Assembly: GCA_958299035.1 (NCBI GenBank) | Contig: CATQJL010000223.1 | Location: 9,103,753-9,167,752, forward strand | Direction of reading: 5' to 3' | Origin: Cylicocyclus nassatus | Taxonomy: Eukaryota > Nematoda > Chromadorea > Rhabditida > Strongylidae | DNA: 64,000 bases | Shown here: piece after piece, positions 1 to 12,583 of the stretch | Numbering within the stretch: position 1 is the first letter of the stretch | Layout of the letters: the number at the start of each line of letters is the position of its first letter | Made by a program: the position numbers and the translations under genes | The notes under the pieces: model-generated | What the model saw: the letters and a program-made list of their open reading frames with translations, nothing else | Database searches by the model: none | What the model was told of the DNA's origin: nothing

Positions 1-527
1 TGGAAACTGAATCGAGTTTGCGTTTGAAGGCGCACCTGATATGAAGTCTTCCATGACGTCTGCAATGCGAAATCCTTCACTGGAAAGCATGATTTGTGAG
101 CACAAGATCACATTTTATACAGTGGTGGACGCTACCCACTCTGAAAATCACGGCAATTTGCTTCTTCTTGATGAACCTGTCTAAGTTTCGCTATGTTGTG
201 CGCATGCTAACCTACCACCATTGTTCATGACGGCTTTCAGTGCTAATGATTTCGAACGAACAGAAATGGAGAATTATAAAAAGTCCACTTAGCTGGACTC
301 TGCTAGTCATTTCTTTTTTCAATCATTACATTCTTTGACTTTCAAATTTTTGTACCGTGGAATTGCAAATTCAACACATCTGCGACACCCATGCGATGCT
401 ATCTTAATCCGGAGAAATGAAGCTTGAAGCTTTCTTTGAACTACTGATGAGGAGCACCAAGGAAGCTGCACTACCGGTATAGTTTTTAGCCCCGAAAACC
501 GGTTAGTGTAAAAACAGATAATAAATA
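1..527. other. No gene recognised
   Basis: AT-rich sequence with no convincing exon, RNA gene or paired terminal repeat. Short open frames here lack splice signals and family resemblance. Confidence 0.5.
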
Positions 528-1128
528 TCTTATATATAAAGCTGAATGTCTGTTTGTATGTATGTATGTATGTATGTCTGTATGTATGTATGTATGTATG
601 TGTGTACGTATGTTCCGAATAGAAAATTCCATTTCTGAACCGATCCGGACCAAACTTGGCACACATCACTACGAGCCCCGGCGGGTGTCATAGGCTACTT
701 TTCGTCATCGATCGATATCGATTTTATCGATTTTTATCGATTTTTTTGCTGAGTTCACCTACGGGGCTGGGAGTTGGCACAGGGGGGTGATCGAGCATGC
801 TGATCATCCCCAAGGGGGGTGATCAGCATGCTCGATTACACCCCTGTGCCAAATTCCAGCCCCCTAGCTCAAATTTTCAAAAAATCGATAAAATCAATAA
901 AAGTGATCGATAATTCTGAAAACTAATATTGTATTCGGAATCCCCATGCTCGATTACCCCCCTGTGCCAACTCCTAGCCCTGTAGGTGAACTCTGCAAAA
1001 AAATCGATAAAAATCGGTAAAATCGACATCGATCGATAACGAAAAGTGGACTGTGACACCCGCCGGGGCCCGAAGTGTATGTGTGCCAAGTTTGGTCCGG
1101 ATACGGCGGAGCCGGGTAAGCCAGCTAG
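528..1128 (+). mobile_element. Helitron-like non-autonomous element
   Basis: The left end begins TCTTATATATAAAGC after an A. The right end is GCCAGCTAG followed by T, so the element sits between A and T and ends in CTAG, the Helitron pattern (5' TC, 3' CTRR, no target duplication). A (TGTA)n tract lies just inside the 5' end at about 556-603. The interior holds an inverted repeat: GGACCAAACTTGGCACAC at 648-665 has its reverse complement at about 1080-1099. Long ATCGAT-rich arms flank a centre near 815. It has no coding capacity. The family is assigned from the ends only. Confidence 0.55.
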
Positions 1129-1938
1129 TAAACAATAAATAAATATAAACATAGGCGATAATTGTCATAAAATCTTTTATCTTGGCAATTATATTCTAAC
1201 CTCTCATTTGTGCCATTATGATAGCCGCTTTCGTTTAAATCGAAAGTCTGTCTGCTTTATAAACAGCCACTTTGATAAGTTTCTTAGCTCTTGCTCGTCT
1301 TATACAGAGTGCGCCAAAACTAAGTACACAGTTCTGATTTTCAATAATTCTCTGCTCAGAAAGTCTTTTGCTCAGTTTTAAGTGTCATTCAGTAGAACAG
1401 GCTTTAACTTAGATCTACTGTGTGGAGCAAATCAATATCTTTTTTCAATACTGTTGGATTACGACGAGAACCTCGAAGAGGATTTTGAGCCATTAATGGG
1501 CACCAAGCGGAAAACTTTATTATTGAGCTAAAATGAGTCGCTAATCATAAACAAGACACAATTCAATGTGAGGGCTTTCTTCATAAGCCATGTCAGGTAA
1601 GCCGCAAAAGCGTTTTTCCACTGTTTTTCAAAACTGTGATTTCACCATTCAAATCGCTCAAAGGACTCGTAAAACGTTGTCCAATCAGCATGTCCGAAAA
1701 CACTGACAGATAAGTTATTGAATTTTTATGGATCTTTTCAGACGTCCTTTTTCACATTCATTGTATGCTGAAGGTTCCTACCGTGATTTTACAGTAAAAC
1801 AAGAACAGATAAATGATTACTGTACTAAATAACGCAAGCTGAAGCCAGCTCTGCAAAAGGGTACCTGAAGCTAAGCAAAAGACTTTGTGGAAAGGGAGGA
1901 ATTATCGATTAAAAATTGTCTACTTGCTTTTGTGACCC
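1129..1938. other. No gene recognised
   Basis: No exon-like frame or RNA gene seen. A string resembling a Tc1-like end (ACAGAGTGCGCCAAAACTA, near 1305) has no partner. Confidence 0.4.
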
Positions 1939-3751
1939 CTGTATATAAAGACAGACGTTTTGACGCATGTATGAATTTTAGTATGTTCCAAATAAAAAAT
2001 TTCATTTATAAATCGATCCGGACCAAACTTTGCACGCATACATTTTGGGAGGACGTCGTTATACTACAAGGCATTCGCCGCCAGAGCTCGCTGCCATAGT
2101 CGGTACGCGCGCCGAGCTGGCCTTGCGGTAGTCCGCACCCATTTTGCACCGATACGCGTGAGCTACGAGGCAACCGCGCAAACGCCGCCTCGCCCACCCT
2201 CGCCAAGGTAGCGACGTCGCGCCGCGATGTCGGGACTTTTATCAAAAGTTAAATGAAATCAGAAAAAATTGCTCTTTCAGATTTTAACATCCGGCATCGT
2301 CCTTTGCACCGCGATAAGGTGTAAAATTGAGAAAACTTTTCCATTTTCTTTTTTTATAGTTGGTTTCATGTTTCTTCTAATTGCAAATAAAAACAAAGGA
2401 ATACTGAATTGACAATCTCTCAAGTCAATTTTCAACGCGATGCTTAGTACGTTAAATAAATAAGCCTTTATGTACAATTTCAGAATATGCATCTGAGTAA
2501 GTAAAATTTCATATACATTTTTGTAGTACTCTATATAGCTCAGTCGAATGTGAAGCGAGCCACCTTACTGCAATATTCTTCGGCTTCTGTGGCTGTAATT
2601 ACGGAGTGGCTTCGAAGATCTTCGGAATCTGACATGGCAGCGGTTACTTTTCTTCGGCTTTCTCTAGCCATCAACTGCAGTCTTCTTCTGTGATCAGTAA
2701 CTTAAATTTTTACATCAAATGTTGGGTCAGCAACTCATCTCATCTAACGTCCTTAAGCCGACCAATATGATGGTAGTAGATGCCTGGGGTACGAGTACGA
2801 GTTCAGCAAATGTAGGATATTTCCTGCGCTATATAGTCTGCGAAATCGCCTAGAATTGAAATATCACTGAAACACTCACCACCTTTTTTATATATGTTTC
2901 GGCATCATGGAGGTCTTCTTACGGCCGTAGGCATTTGTCCTAGTAAGTCAAGGCCACAGGTCAGCATTGCGGAAGGGTTGCTAATCTCAAGTGCAACCTA
3001 GGCCACAGATCAAAGCTTCAACTGACAATAAAGTAACAGTATTACGGTAAAAACAACTGAAAATAAAGGAAAAAAGAAAGAAAATTGAAACAATTGAAAG
3101 CGTGAGTTGAATAAAGAAAATTGAAAGATTGAAGGAGTATTAGTGTTGAACAGTCTTTATTTTTTATTTGCAAATGAAAGAGACATGAAAGCAATTTTTC
3201 AAAAATGAGAAAATGGCCAATTTTTTTTAAATTTACACTTTATTGCGGTGAGACGGACGATGCCGGACGTTAAAATCTGGAGGTGCAATTTTTTTGAGTG
3301 CATGTAAGTTTTGATAAAAGTCGAGACGTGGCGACGTGGCGAGGGTGGACGAGGCGACGTTTGCGCAATTGCCTCATGGCTCGCGCGTACAGGTGCAAAA
3401 TGGGGACTACCGTATGCCAAGTGCGCGCTTGCCGATTAAGGCGCCGAGATTTGGCGGCGAAGGCCTTGTAGTATAACGACACGCCGCTTACATTTCCGGC
3501 AGGGACGGGTGCACTAGTTTACTTTTCATTATTGATATCAATATCAATTTTATCGATTTTTTGCACATTTTGAACTGCAAGACTCGAAGCTGGCACAGAA
3601 GTCAAGTGAACATGATTACGAGAACATAATGGAGTCAGGCGCTGACATATAGAGGGTGGGATCAGGACAGAGAGATGTTGCACGGAAATAGGGCATGGTG
3701 GTTTCTATCACAATGTACTGGCAAACAGGCGGAGCCGGGTATGTCAGCTAG
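1939..3751 (+). mobile_element. Second Helitron-like copy, split by a nested insertion
   Basis: The left part (from GTATATAAAG at 1941, with GATCCGGACCAAACTTTGCA at about 2014-2033) and the right end GCCGGGTATGTCAGCTAG (ending 3751, followed by T) match the two ends of the element at 528-1128. The middle is occupied by a separate long-inverted-repeat element at 2055-3480. The copy is diverged and non-coding. Confidence 0.45.
2055..3480. mobile_element. DNA element with about 300-bp terminal inverted repeats
   Basis: The ends are GTCGTTATACTACAAGGC at 2055 and its reverse complement ending at 3480. Similarity continues inward for roughly 300 bp on each side: the GC-rich segment at 2085-2240 is mirrored at 3305-3460, and the CGGCATCGTCC block near 2291 is mirrored near 3262. 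The interior is AT-rich with no transposase frame. No target duplication is clear. Confidence 0.6.
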
Positions 3752-4084
3752 TTTCATATAAAAGTCATAGAATCCACTAAGCCCTCGCGATAAATGGGGT
3801 GCAGGGAGCTCTAATGAACTTTGCGAAATCACTGTTATCGATTGATAAACTTCAACCTTAGCAATTGATAGACACGCTTTCACACCACAAAACCCGATTC
3901 TTGATGTCACGAAATGCTGGGATATTTATCACATTGCCTACATGATATTACTGCCCTGCAAAAAGCGATTTTTATGGTCTCGCAATGGCGGATCCAAATT
4001 TGAAATCTTCTCATGGAAATTCTATGTAAGCAATAAATTGGAATTCTGAATCCTGCGCTTCCTTGAACATATTGTATGTGCCAT
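3752..4084. other. No gene recognised
   Basis: Unassigned AT-rich spacer between a Helitron-like end and the inverted repeat that follows. Confidence 0.4.
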
Positions 4085-4555
4085 TTAAGGTACTATATAC
4101 AATATCGCTCGTTTGTGAGAATAAAAAATTGTTGCACTTCGCCGAAGTTCGCCAAGCTTCGCCTTGCATTGCCGCATTTTGCTTCAGAGCGGACAAATTT
4201 TGAATCTAAGCCCCATTCAACTCAGCTCAACGAGATGCATTTTTGAAAGCTACCTATTTGAGCACAATAGTCGTCAAATTTTACGGATACTTCCAGAACG
4301 GTAGGCTGGTCGTTGTGCGATGACTGAATACTCTAAGTACTTCACCGTAAGCAAGAATCTGAAAGGAGCCTCAAAATTTGACCGACTATCGTGTTCAAAC
4401 ATAGATCGATGCACCTCGCTGAGATGAGTGGAATGGTGTTTTTGGATTCGAAATTTATTTACTCTGAAGCAAGATATGGCCATGCAACGCGAAGTTCGAC
4501 AAACTTCGGCAAAGTGCAGTGATTTTTCTCACAAATTACAGGCGGTATTGTACAT
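4085..4555. repeat. Inverted repeat, arms about 190 bp
   Basis: Sequence at about 4085-4275 reads as the imperfect reverse complement of about 4365-4555, including the GAAGTTCG/CGAACTTC and TTGACGACTAT/TTGACCGACTAT blocks, around a short centre. It looks like a decayed foldback element. No coding potential. Confidence 0.55.
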
Positions 4556-4599
4556 TAGTGAACCATCCTTCTTTTACAAATCGAGGTGTTTATTGTCTA

Positions 4600-5275
4600 G
4601 CACAAAGTAATTTTTAAGTAACAAAGTGGTGTCCAATCGCAGGCTTGTTTCGGATTTAGTCTGAAATTGAAATCTAACATCAAGAAGTTTTAGAAGCCCG
4701 AAATTTTCAAGGTAGAGTAAAAAAACGAAACTCTGCCCGGGAAATTTACTAGAGGCTCAAACCTGCTCAAGCATATAAACTCATCGTCTAATTCGTAAGT
4801 ACACTTGCTGTTTTTCTTTTCTGGGCTAGAACTAGAGGAAACGAATTTGGCACGTATTTCTATCCAAAGCGATGCTAAGCTGTTCCTAAATTTATTCTAT
4901 AGCTTATGCTTTTAGAGGTACAACTACAAAATTTTAGTCTTCTGCAAGTGATAGTTCTCGAGAGCTTTCTTGTGAAAAAACAAGCGACATTATCGTGCTT
5001 TTTGGCAATTTTTGTTTCTCATTTTCTAGCCCTGAAAAATATAGCAACTGTACATATAAATTTAAGATAAGAAGTGTATATGTGTGAAGAAGTTAGAGGT
5101 TTCTAAAAATTTCAAAAGCATAGTTCCGAGTTTTTTCGGGTTTCCAGGTTTTTGAAAGTTTTTAAATTCTTATTTTAAACTAAATGTGGAAAGAGCTTCG
5201 AGTTCTGCTTTGTGTAGGTTGCTTCTATCAAAAGATGCCCTAGGCCTTTCTATAGAACCAAAAAAGTGGAAGTTG
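4600..5275 (+). repeat. Left part of the directly repeated locus (A; partner at 32.9-33.35 kb)
   Basis: Aligns by eye with about 32915-33345, for example the shared stretch containing CCCGAAATTTTCA followed by AAAAAACGAAACTCTGCCC. No gene seen in either copy. The partner lacks the TTAA element that follows here. Confidence 0.6.
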
Positions 5276-5279
5276 TTAA

Positions 5280-7232
5280 AGGCAGTGTCCAGGCAAAAAG
5301 TCACTTTTAAGATTTTGTGCTTACTTGGGCCTATTCGCCATGCTGAATTCGAAAATCAACACTGAAGAGCGCGAAAACGGCGAAAAAGGCTCTAACGCAG
5401 GAGGGGCATCGCAGGCGGTTTAGTTTGCTGTTCACATTGTAACATCACTCTCCCAGCTTCAGGAGCGATTTTCTCGCTTCCGCTAGTTGCCCTAACATCA
5501 TCATCAGAAAACTATAGACGCGTGACATAAAACCGGAACAGACAAGATCGCTTTCAAAGCCTGGAAGAGTGATGTAACAGTGAGAACGGCCCCGCCCAAC
5601 TGTGATTTCCCTCCTGCGCACAGGTGCGATAAGGTGAGAATGACTTCTCCAGGGTGAAGGGGGTCACAGTGGTCGCAACCCCTCCAGGGTAAAGGGTGTT
5701 TTACTTGGAAAAGAAATCGTAAAATGTCGACGGGGGGGGGGGGGGAGAGCCATCATTTTTTCCAGTCAAAGTTCATAATTTCCAATTCCTTACCATCACT
5801 GTTTGTCTTTTTTCTGAAATGTGAAGTGATACGCTGCTGGAGCATACAATTATATTTCTTACCAGCACCTTCTATTTTTTTACATTTCCTTTTCCCTTTT
5901 TTACATCGCCCTCCCTGGTTTTGGAATTACCATAGTTGATGTGCATGCGAACATTTGTTTCGGAAAGAGTTAGACAATTTTTAAGCATTTACGAATTTTT
6001 TTCGAAGAAGAAATTCGTAATCTCTGTAGATGAACAGCAACGTCAGCAAGGTGAATATTTTTGAAACCATCTTGTCTTCCGCTTTTAGAGAATATATAGT
6101 TTGCCTAGAGTCTGTTGAAAAAGTGCCTGGTGAAGAGTATGGGTAATGATTCCTGGATATTTTCGAGTTTTTAGGATAGAAAAATCCGTAACTTCTGAAG
6201 ATGAACATAATTTACGCCGAAACGGCTACCATTGAAACCGCCTCGATTCTGGTTTCAGAAAATAAATACATTGCCCGGGATCCATTGAAAAAAAGTGCCG
6301 GGTGAAGGGTGGGTGAGACTTTTATAATGGGAGTGCTCAAGTACAAGCTTTTTTACCATTGTAAAAAGGCGTCTACTTGAGCACTCCCATTATGAAAGTC
6401 TCACCCACCCTTCACCCGGCACTTTTTCTAACGGACCCCAGGCAAAGTATATATTTTCTAAAAGCGGAGGACAAGACGGTTCCAATGGTGACTATCTCGG
6501 CGTACAAGATGTTTATCTGAAAAAGTTATGAATTTTCTTATGATAAAAAATCGAGTATCTTTAAAAATCACTAAGCACACCCTTCACCCAGGCACTTTTT
6601 GAATGGATCTCAGACATGCCATATATTTTTTGAAAGCGGAGGACGAGGCGGTTTCGATGGTTACTATTTCCTTGCACCAGCTATTCATCTGCAGTAGTCA
6701 CGGATTTTTTTATCCTGAAAACTCGAAAATTCCCAGAAATCGCTAGGCACATCTTTCACCACGCACTTTTTTAAAGGAAATCTCAAAAATGCTGTACATT
6801 TTCTGAGAGCGGATAAGGAGGCGGTTCTAATGGTGACTATCTCGCCGTAAAAGACGTTCATCTACAAAAGTTATGAATTTTTTTACGTCAAAAACCCGAA
6901 AATCTCTAGAAATCATTACTCACACCCGTCACCAAGCACTTTTTTCAACAGACTCCTCCTTTCTTATACACTGACAATTCACGTACAAATATCTCCTTTG
7001 CTTAACCTTACCTCACTGTTGATTTTTTTCTCGGCTTTTGGTGAAGGGGGTCACCTTGGTCTCCGCTCAGGGGTGAAGAATGGATGAGAAAAGTCTCACA
7101 CTATCGCACCTGTGCTCCTGCGTTAGGGCCATTCTTCGCCGTTTTCGCACTCTCCAGTGTGATTATCAGATTCAGCATAGCGAATAGGCCCAGGTAAGAA
7201 ATCTCAAAATTGACTTCTTGCCTGGATTGCCT
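5280..7232. mobile_element. 1.95-kb TTAA-site element with internal tandem units and central hairpin
   Basis: The left end is AGGCAGTGTCCAGGC after TTAA (5276-5279). The right end reads GCCTGGATTGCCT before TCAA (7233-7236). The homologous locus at 33346-33349 has a single TTAA and no insert, giving an empty site. The terminal inverted repeats exceed 100 bp and include GGGCCTATTCGC. Internally, units of about 170 bp with the motif CACCCTTCACCCGGCAC repeat at about 6409, 6579, 6750 and 6924. The same units lie in reverse orientation on the left half, meeting at a near-perfect hairpin (about 6298-6421). A poly-G tract lies at about 5732-5745. No transposase is encoded. TTAA duplication suggests piggyBac- or Kolobok-like mobilisation, which is an inference. 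Confidence 0.75.
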
Positions 7233-7236
7233 TCAA

Positions 7237-7410
7237 GGTGAGAAGTGAAAACGGACGAAACTCATGGAGCAACCTGGCATATATTTGCGCCAAAATAATT
7301 CATCTTCTCTTTCATGAACTCTACCTTGATGAAACACAAGACACATCAGAATCTATTTGGGAAGGCTGTAGTTGGATTACACTGTTTGCCATCGCACAAC
7401 CTATCAATCC
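7237..7410 (+). other. Locus A flank, no gene
   Basis: Continues the direct repeat shared with about 33350-33485. A 65-codon open frame here is not supported by the partner copy. Confidence 0.4.
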
Positions 7411-7554
7411 CCCTTTGATTCAACGGGACTGGTGACTGGAAGGCGGCTAGTCAAGGCTCGAGAATGACCAGTAAGCACGCTCGCAAGGAGAGGCAGACTG
7501 CATCGCGGGTGCAAGCAGTCATCTCCCAACCGCCAATCCCGTTGAATCAAAGGG
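7411..7554. mobile_element. Short MITE, CCCTTTGATTCAAC ends
   Basis: Starts CCCTTTGATTCAAC and ends with the reverse complement GTTGAATCAAAGGG. The family recurs at 17510-17682, 22171-22344, 38517-38680 and 44094-44257. The core holds a GC-rich GACGCAGACTGCGTCGCG-like hairpin. Confidence 0.7.
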
Positions 7555-10392
7555 TACATACATAGTAAACATTGGATTAGGACACACTATGAGATCGTGC
7601 GTCCGATCTGGCAAGGCTACATCAGACAGGGAAAACCTAGTTCTAAAGGTTAGGTTTCTACTGCTTGTTCAAACCATGAGTCCGGAACTTCATTAAGTCT
7701 TGGGTTGGGCGCCCTCATAACAGTGAGAAGCCCAATCAGCAATCGAATAATCCGTAAATACCGTCCGCCCTAGATTTCTTTTTGCTATTGTTTTTTTTCA
7801 ATTTCAGGATGTGGAGAGCTCTCAAAAAAGAAGCCTCAAATTGAAATCGCGGTTCGATGACCATCGACATCTAGGCTACGTGTTGTTAAGATACTGGTGC
7901 TGCGTCACTTATAAGTGTGGGAAAGTATAAAACGCTGCCTTTGTCGTGCATGTACTTCGACTTGCCCCCATCTCTTCCGTATAGGTAAACGAAAAGATGC
8001 ATATTTTCGATACGATATAAGACAATTTGTAAATTCTTGGCAATTTTGCAGTTTTGCAAAAAGCACAAGAATATGAGTATTTAAATTTTCGTCGAAATGC
8101 CTCGAGAGGCAGTTTCTTACAGCAACTACTAATTTCCCATATTGATCCCTATGAGCAGGACTTTTTCTAGAACGCTTATTACAAAAGCAACAGCACGATA
8201 TTGAATTAAATCATTAAGAATACGCTAGAAAGGACCACAAATCACGGAGCTTCTCAAAAGGGCAAAATCAGATTTGAAGAATCAAAATGGAGCCCAGAAT
8301 TTTTGGGAGTACTGCCCGAGCGTGAAGATTAGTCGCATTTTGAGGCCTGAGGCATACCTCCAGCGATCTGGTTAGATCGCCACAGTCACGCTACTTGGCG
8401 ATTTGCCGGGTGCCTACAGATTGACCGCGCGCGAGACTCATATGCATAGGCGCGTAGATTCTTTTGTAAACGTTGTTGTTACCGCATCAACTTCGGCTTA
8501 AGCAAAGCGCGTTCACGACTAATGCAGTGCCAGATCGCGAACGGAATAGCTGAGGTATGCCATAATTGTAAGTCTTTGTCCAAAGAGTGGCACAATATTT
8601 GTGCTTAGTGTGGTATTTTCTTTACGTGGCTACATTAACATTTCCACGTTTTCTCACCATTAGAGCGTTCTTTTCATTACTCTTATGAAGATGAAAGTCA
8701 AAGAGTTTTTGTTGGAGTATAAATGCGATTATAGGTTAAACCAGCAGGGTACCGATTAACTGACAATAATTTTTGAAGATTTGTAAATCATAAAGATATT
8801 GTGCAAGGCATACATCAACGCGTCATAATCTTAATCAGGTATAAAAACAAAACCATCAAAGGCTATTCCTCTTTGAACGGTTTTTTCGCCTTGTTTGATT
8901 CAATGCGATTGCAAATCAGATAATTGTTCATATTGAGGGCATTGAACACTGACTCTAATTCCTAAGTAACTCCAGTATGAAGAAAGCGTCACATCCACGG
9001 AAATAGATATTTATTTTCATGACGTTCTAAGATATATTCATCGAAGGAAGCAGATGTGGTTTTCCAAAACACAGATCGGGCGAGTTCAATGGAAAGTTGA
9101 GAGGCCCAAACACAAAACTCTACCGCCTGTAATTTTTGCTTTGGATTGCATGTGCAATACGGGAGCGATGCGGGGTAGGAAAGGCATGCAAAGTTGTCCG
9201 AGGACGCCGATTGAGGTTGCCACTTTTCAACCGACTATTGACTAAACAACAGCAATGTTTGTGCTGTCTTAGATCATATAGTCTCGGAAGGGGGCCATAG
9301 AACATTATAAACAATCTTTGATGTTCGCTGGGCTCTATTTATCACAATGCCTACCTGATAAAATTCTGTAAAAATTTCACATATCCCATGGTGTCGCAAA
9401 AGCGCTTCGACAAAAAAAATTTCCACAAAAATTCTATGAGAGCGATTTGAGTAGGTTTCTAGATCATACATCATATTCCTGTTTCTGATTCGTTGTATAG
9501 TTGTCGAATCGGCCACGTTACAAAACTTGCTTTCAAAAGTCGAGTTTTATGGTTAAAAGCGTGATTACCGTGTTGTGGGATTGGAGCTTCCGTCAGATGC
9601 AGAATTGAAAGCGACTCTTCTCCTCAGTCATCATGAAATCTCAGTGTATCCCACTACTCTCACCTGAGTTGACTAGGAGCATAAAATCTTCTCAGATAAG
9701 CTGTTTGTGAGAGCGAATTGGCTTTTGTTTGAAGGAAAAATGCGTGGTTTACTTTTCCCCGAATACAACGGCAGGTGATATGTGTGGTAGATGTTGCCAC
9801 AAAAACATTTCATTGAAGAGGCAATAGTTATTGATAAATAGTGACCAACTCTCAGCGCCGGCTTTTTTAATCGATCAGATTAGAAGCCGTCTCGAGTAAT
9901 GTGTTGGCTAGCGTGCGCAGAATATGAAAAATCGAAACAATTTTATAAAAAAGAACACAAATTACAGTAGTATTTTGTGGGTCGATAATAGTGCCCAGTT
10001 TGCATTATTTCATAATAGTACACTAATAGACGATTATGTGTGTGGTTTCATGAATAAAATTGAGAAGTTATTGCGATTTCCTTAGGCAAATCCTTCGTTT
10101 TGAAAGAAGCAAAAAAATTGATTTATTGGCAATGCGGTCAAATTGAGACGCACTTTCGTATATCTGAGGTTTTTCTAAATTGATCGCCACAGTCAGGGTA
10201 ATTTCTCTGAAAAAACTTCTATTGTAACGGAAGCACTATAGAAGACCACAAAGGTGATGGAAAGAAGTACACTAAGTGGAGAGGGGAGGGGAGGGGGGTC
10301 TGAAGAATAAAAAATCACAAAAATTCAAGATTTAAAAGTGAGCAGAAGAATCTTAGAGTGTACACCGTAGAGTATAAGTTTAGTGCAATTTG
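7555..10392 (+). repeat. Directly repeated locus (A; partner 48.93-53.0 kb), no gene
   Basis: From about 7808 the sequence aligns with 48940 onward; the shared block around GCGGTTCGATGACC is at 7848-7861 and near 48980. Copy C carries extra insertions at 49361, 51017 and 52279 that are absent here. No exon with splice signals is evident. Confidence 0.55.
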
Positions 10393-11238
10393 GGCCAAAT
10401 TCATACTAATTTCGAAGTTCCGAGACACAGCACAGTTCTTGCACTGTGTTGGAGCTGTGCTGAACTGCTTGAACGAGGACTGTGTGCATGCACTGCAGCT
10501 GCCCGCTTGCTGAGCGGCATGAAATAACAACTTTTGACTTTATTCAACGGTTTTCATGGTGAACTTTGCTCTTTTTCACCACATTCTTGTATCACACTTC
10601 TTGTGATTAAAAAAGTTCCAAACTGAATAGGGGTACAAGAATGAGCGCGATTTCGTTATGTGCATCACCTCAAAGCTACCACAAAATGATGCCGCTACCA
10701 TTCTTGTACATTTCTCCAAGTTCGGAGTTCTTTCATCAGAGGCGGAACAATAATCGAAAACGAAAAAGCAAGCAGTAAAAGTTGTGAAAAGAAATGGGGC
10801 TGAAATGCCCCAAAACCTAATATCATAAAAACATAAAGAAAAATTCTCAATAATTCTCAATCAATTCGCAACGATGATGGTTGTACCAGTCATCCTGAAG
10901 ACAGCTGAAGATATCGGGGATGTAGCGACTCTCTGAAATGCAAAAAGAACGTTTAAAAATTAAGAAGGAGAAGGGGCGCGCAAAGATAAACAGATAGTTT
11001 ACGCAAGACATGAAAAGTTTCATTTTCGAATCCCGCTTTGAGTTCGTAACTCTCCAGGTCTCAAGAAGAGGCAAGACGCGAGAATGGGCAAAGTTTACAA
11101 TCAAAACCGTTGAAGAAAGTAAAAATTGCCATTTCGCATCGCTCAAAGCCGCATGCTAGCGGCTGCAGCGCATGCAGCACAATTCCGGCACCGTTCCAGC
11201 ACAGTGCCGAGAACTTCGAAATCAGTATGAACCCAGCC
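10393..11238. mobile_element. Harbinger-like element, 846 bp
   Basis: The terminal repeats are GGCCAAATTCATACT (left) and, on the opposite strand, GGCTGGGTTCATACT (right). Similarity continues through the GCACAG-rich segment. The flanks are TTG and TTA. The homologous position in copy C (52989-52991) has a single TTA and no insert, so a 3-bp TTA duplication with one decayed side is likely. GG-starting ends with TTA/TAA duplication fit PIF/Harbinger. No transposase is visible, so it is probably non-autonomous. Confidence 0.6.
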
Positions 11239-12218
11239 TTATGTGAGTATTTTTCGTACTGAGTCTAATGTCAGTGCTCAATGTAACTTTTCATGTGGCT
11301 ATTTTGACCTATATTTTATTACTATCGGAATGTTCGTTTGATTACTTCTTAGAGATGAAAGTCCAAGGGTTTTTTCTACATGTATGAAAGTCAAAGGATT
11401 GTTGCTGGAGAATAATCTGAAATAACTAGATGATGCGGACAAAAAAATTCAGTGGGGTGGATTCAATGCCAATTAATCATTGGATAAGTACCCAATGATT
11501 AGTTGGCATTAATATACGTCAAATTGCAAGAAAGATAGTGCATATAATCTGAAGCATCGCAATCTTAATCTTAGACAAGAAGACAAAAACATGAGAGGCT
11601 ATTTGTTGCCTTTAATTGGTGTCTTTCACCTTTTGGTTAATACAATCCGACTATAAATCAGAATTTTGTTACTAGCGGGCAATGAACACTTAAGTCCAGC
11701 GATAAAAAGCGTCGAATTTTGTGCTTGCGCAATTCAGCTCTATCCTCTACACAGTGATTCTGTGTAAGATGGTACAGTGACGGACTTTGATTTCGTAAAA
11801 AGTTGTCCACAAGACCTATACTAGCAAAGTTTTCGGTCAGATCAAGGTTCTCTACTATTTACCAAAAACTGCTTGAAGTGTGAAATCAGGGAAAACACAG
11901 AAACGATTCTCTCGAAATTCATAGAGTAATCTAGTCCAAAGTGGACATGCTCCTAATCTGTACTATCTTTCCTTTCTTTGAGAATCATAAAACTTTCTCG
12001 AAATACTTTCAAACTGAGGGCTTAGCCGCGGACAGGAAGGGGGTGAATGTTTTTAAAACGGTAGTCTGGAAAGTGTTGAAAATGGAGATGCTTACCCTTA
12101 CGGAGATTTCTGATAGAGATTATCCATTGGGAGCGAATACACCTGGAAAGAGAGAAATATTGAAGAAATCCAGATTGCTGGAAATTGTCCTGCGGGGGTT
12201 GCCTGATCTCTGATCACG
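11239..12218 (+). other. Locus A flank, no gene
   Basis: Matches copy C on both sides of the Penelope insertion: about 53000-53271, then 60425-61178. A small hairpin around CCAATGATTA (about 11480-11510) marks the site where C is interrupted. No gene recognised. Confidence 0.5.
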
Positions 12219-12535
12219 CTCAGACAATCGCCGGGGGCAGGCGGTCCGCAAACTCGCGCTTTTCTGCAAGCGGTCAGCAGAATTTTGGGGCGTGGCCAAA
12301 CCTTCAGCGAGCGCTCAGATAATCGCCGGGGGCAGGCGGTCCGCAAACTCGCGCTTTTCTGCAGGCGGTCAGCAGAATTTTGGGGCGTGGCCAAACCTTC
12401 AGCGGGCGGTACTTTCGCGTTCTGCCAGCGGGCAGCAATACAGAATTTTCTGCGAGCGCTCGTCAAATAATATCTTCCAGCGAGCGCTGGCCAAACCTTC
12501 AGCAAGCGCTCGGACTCTTTTTAGGTATTTTCGGG

Positions 12536-12583
12536 CGTACGTCGAGCGCAGGTAAGACTCTGTGTGGCAGAGGTGTCACCGTT
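12536..12583 (+). promoter_or_regulatory. Candidate snRNA-type promoter of SL copy 1
   Basis: The 48 bp directly upstream of the leader, starting CGTACGTCGAGCGCAGGTAA, are almost identical to the region before SL copy 2. A conserved block at about -50 is where nematode SL and snRNA genes carry their proximal sequence element. The exact element is not identified. Confidence 0.4.

Noticed and set aside
546..603. (TGTA)n microsatellite
   Set aside because: Not an independent feature: it sits just inside the 5' end of the Helitron-like element.
1300..1325. Possible Tc1-like terminal repeat
   Set aside because: No inverted partner or TA-flanked second end could be found.
5985..6960. Regularly spaced repeats that could suggest a CRISPR array
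   Set aside because: Units are about 170 bp with no unique short spacers, lie in both orientations inside a transposon, and the genome is eukaryotic.
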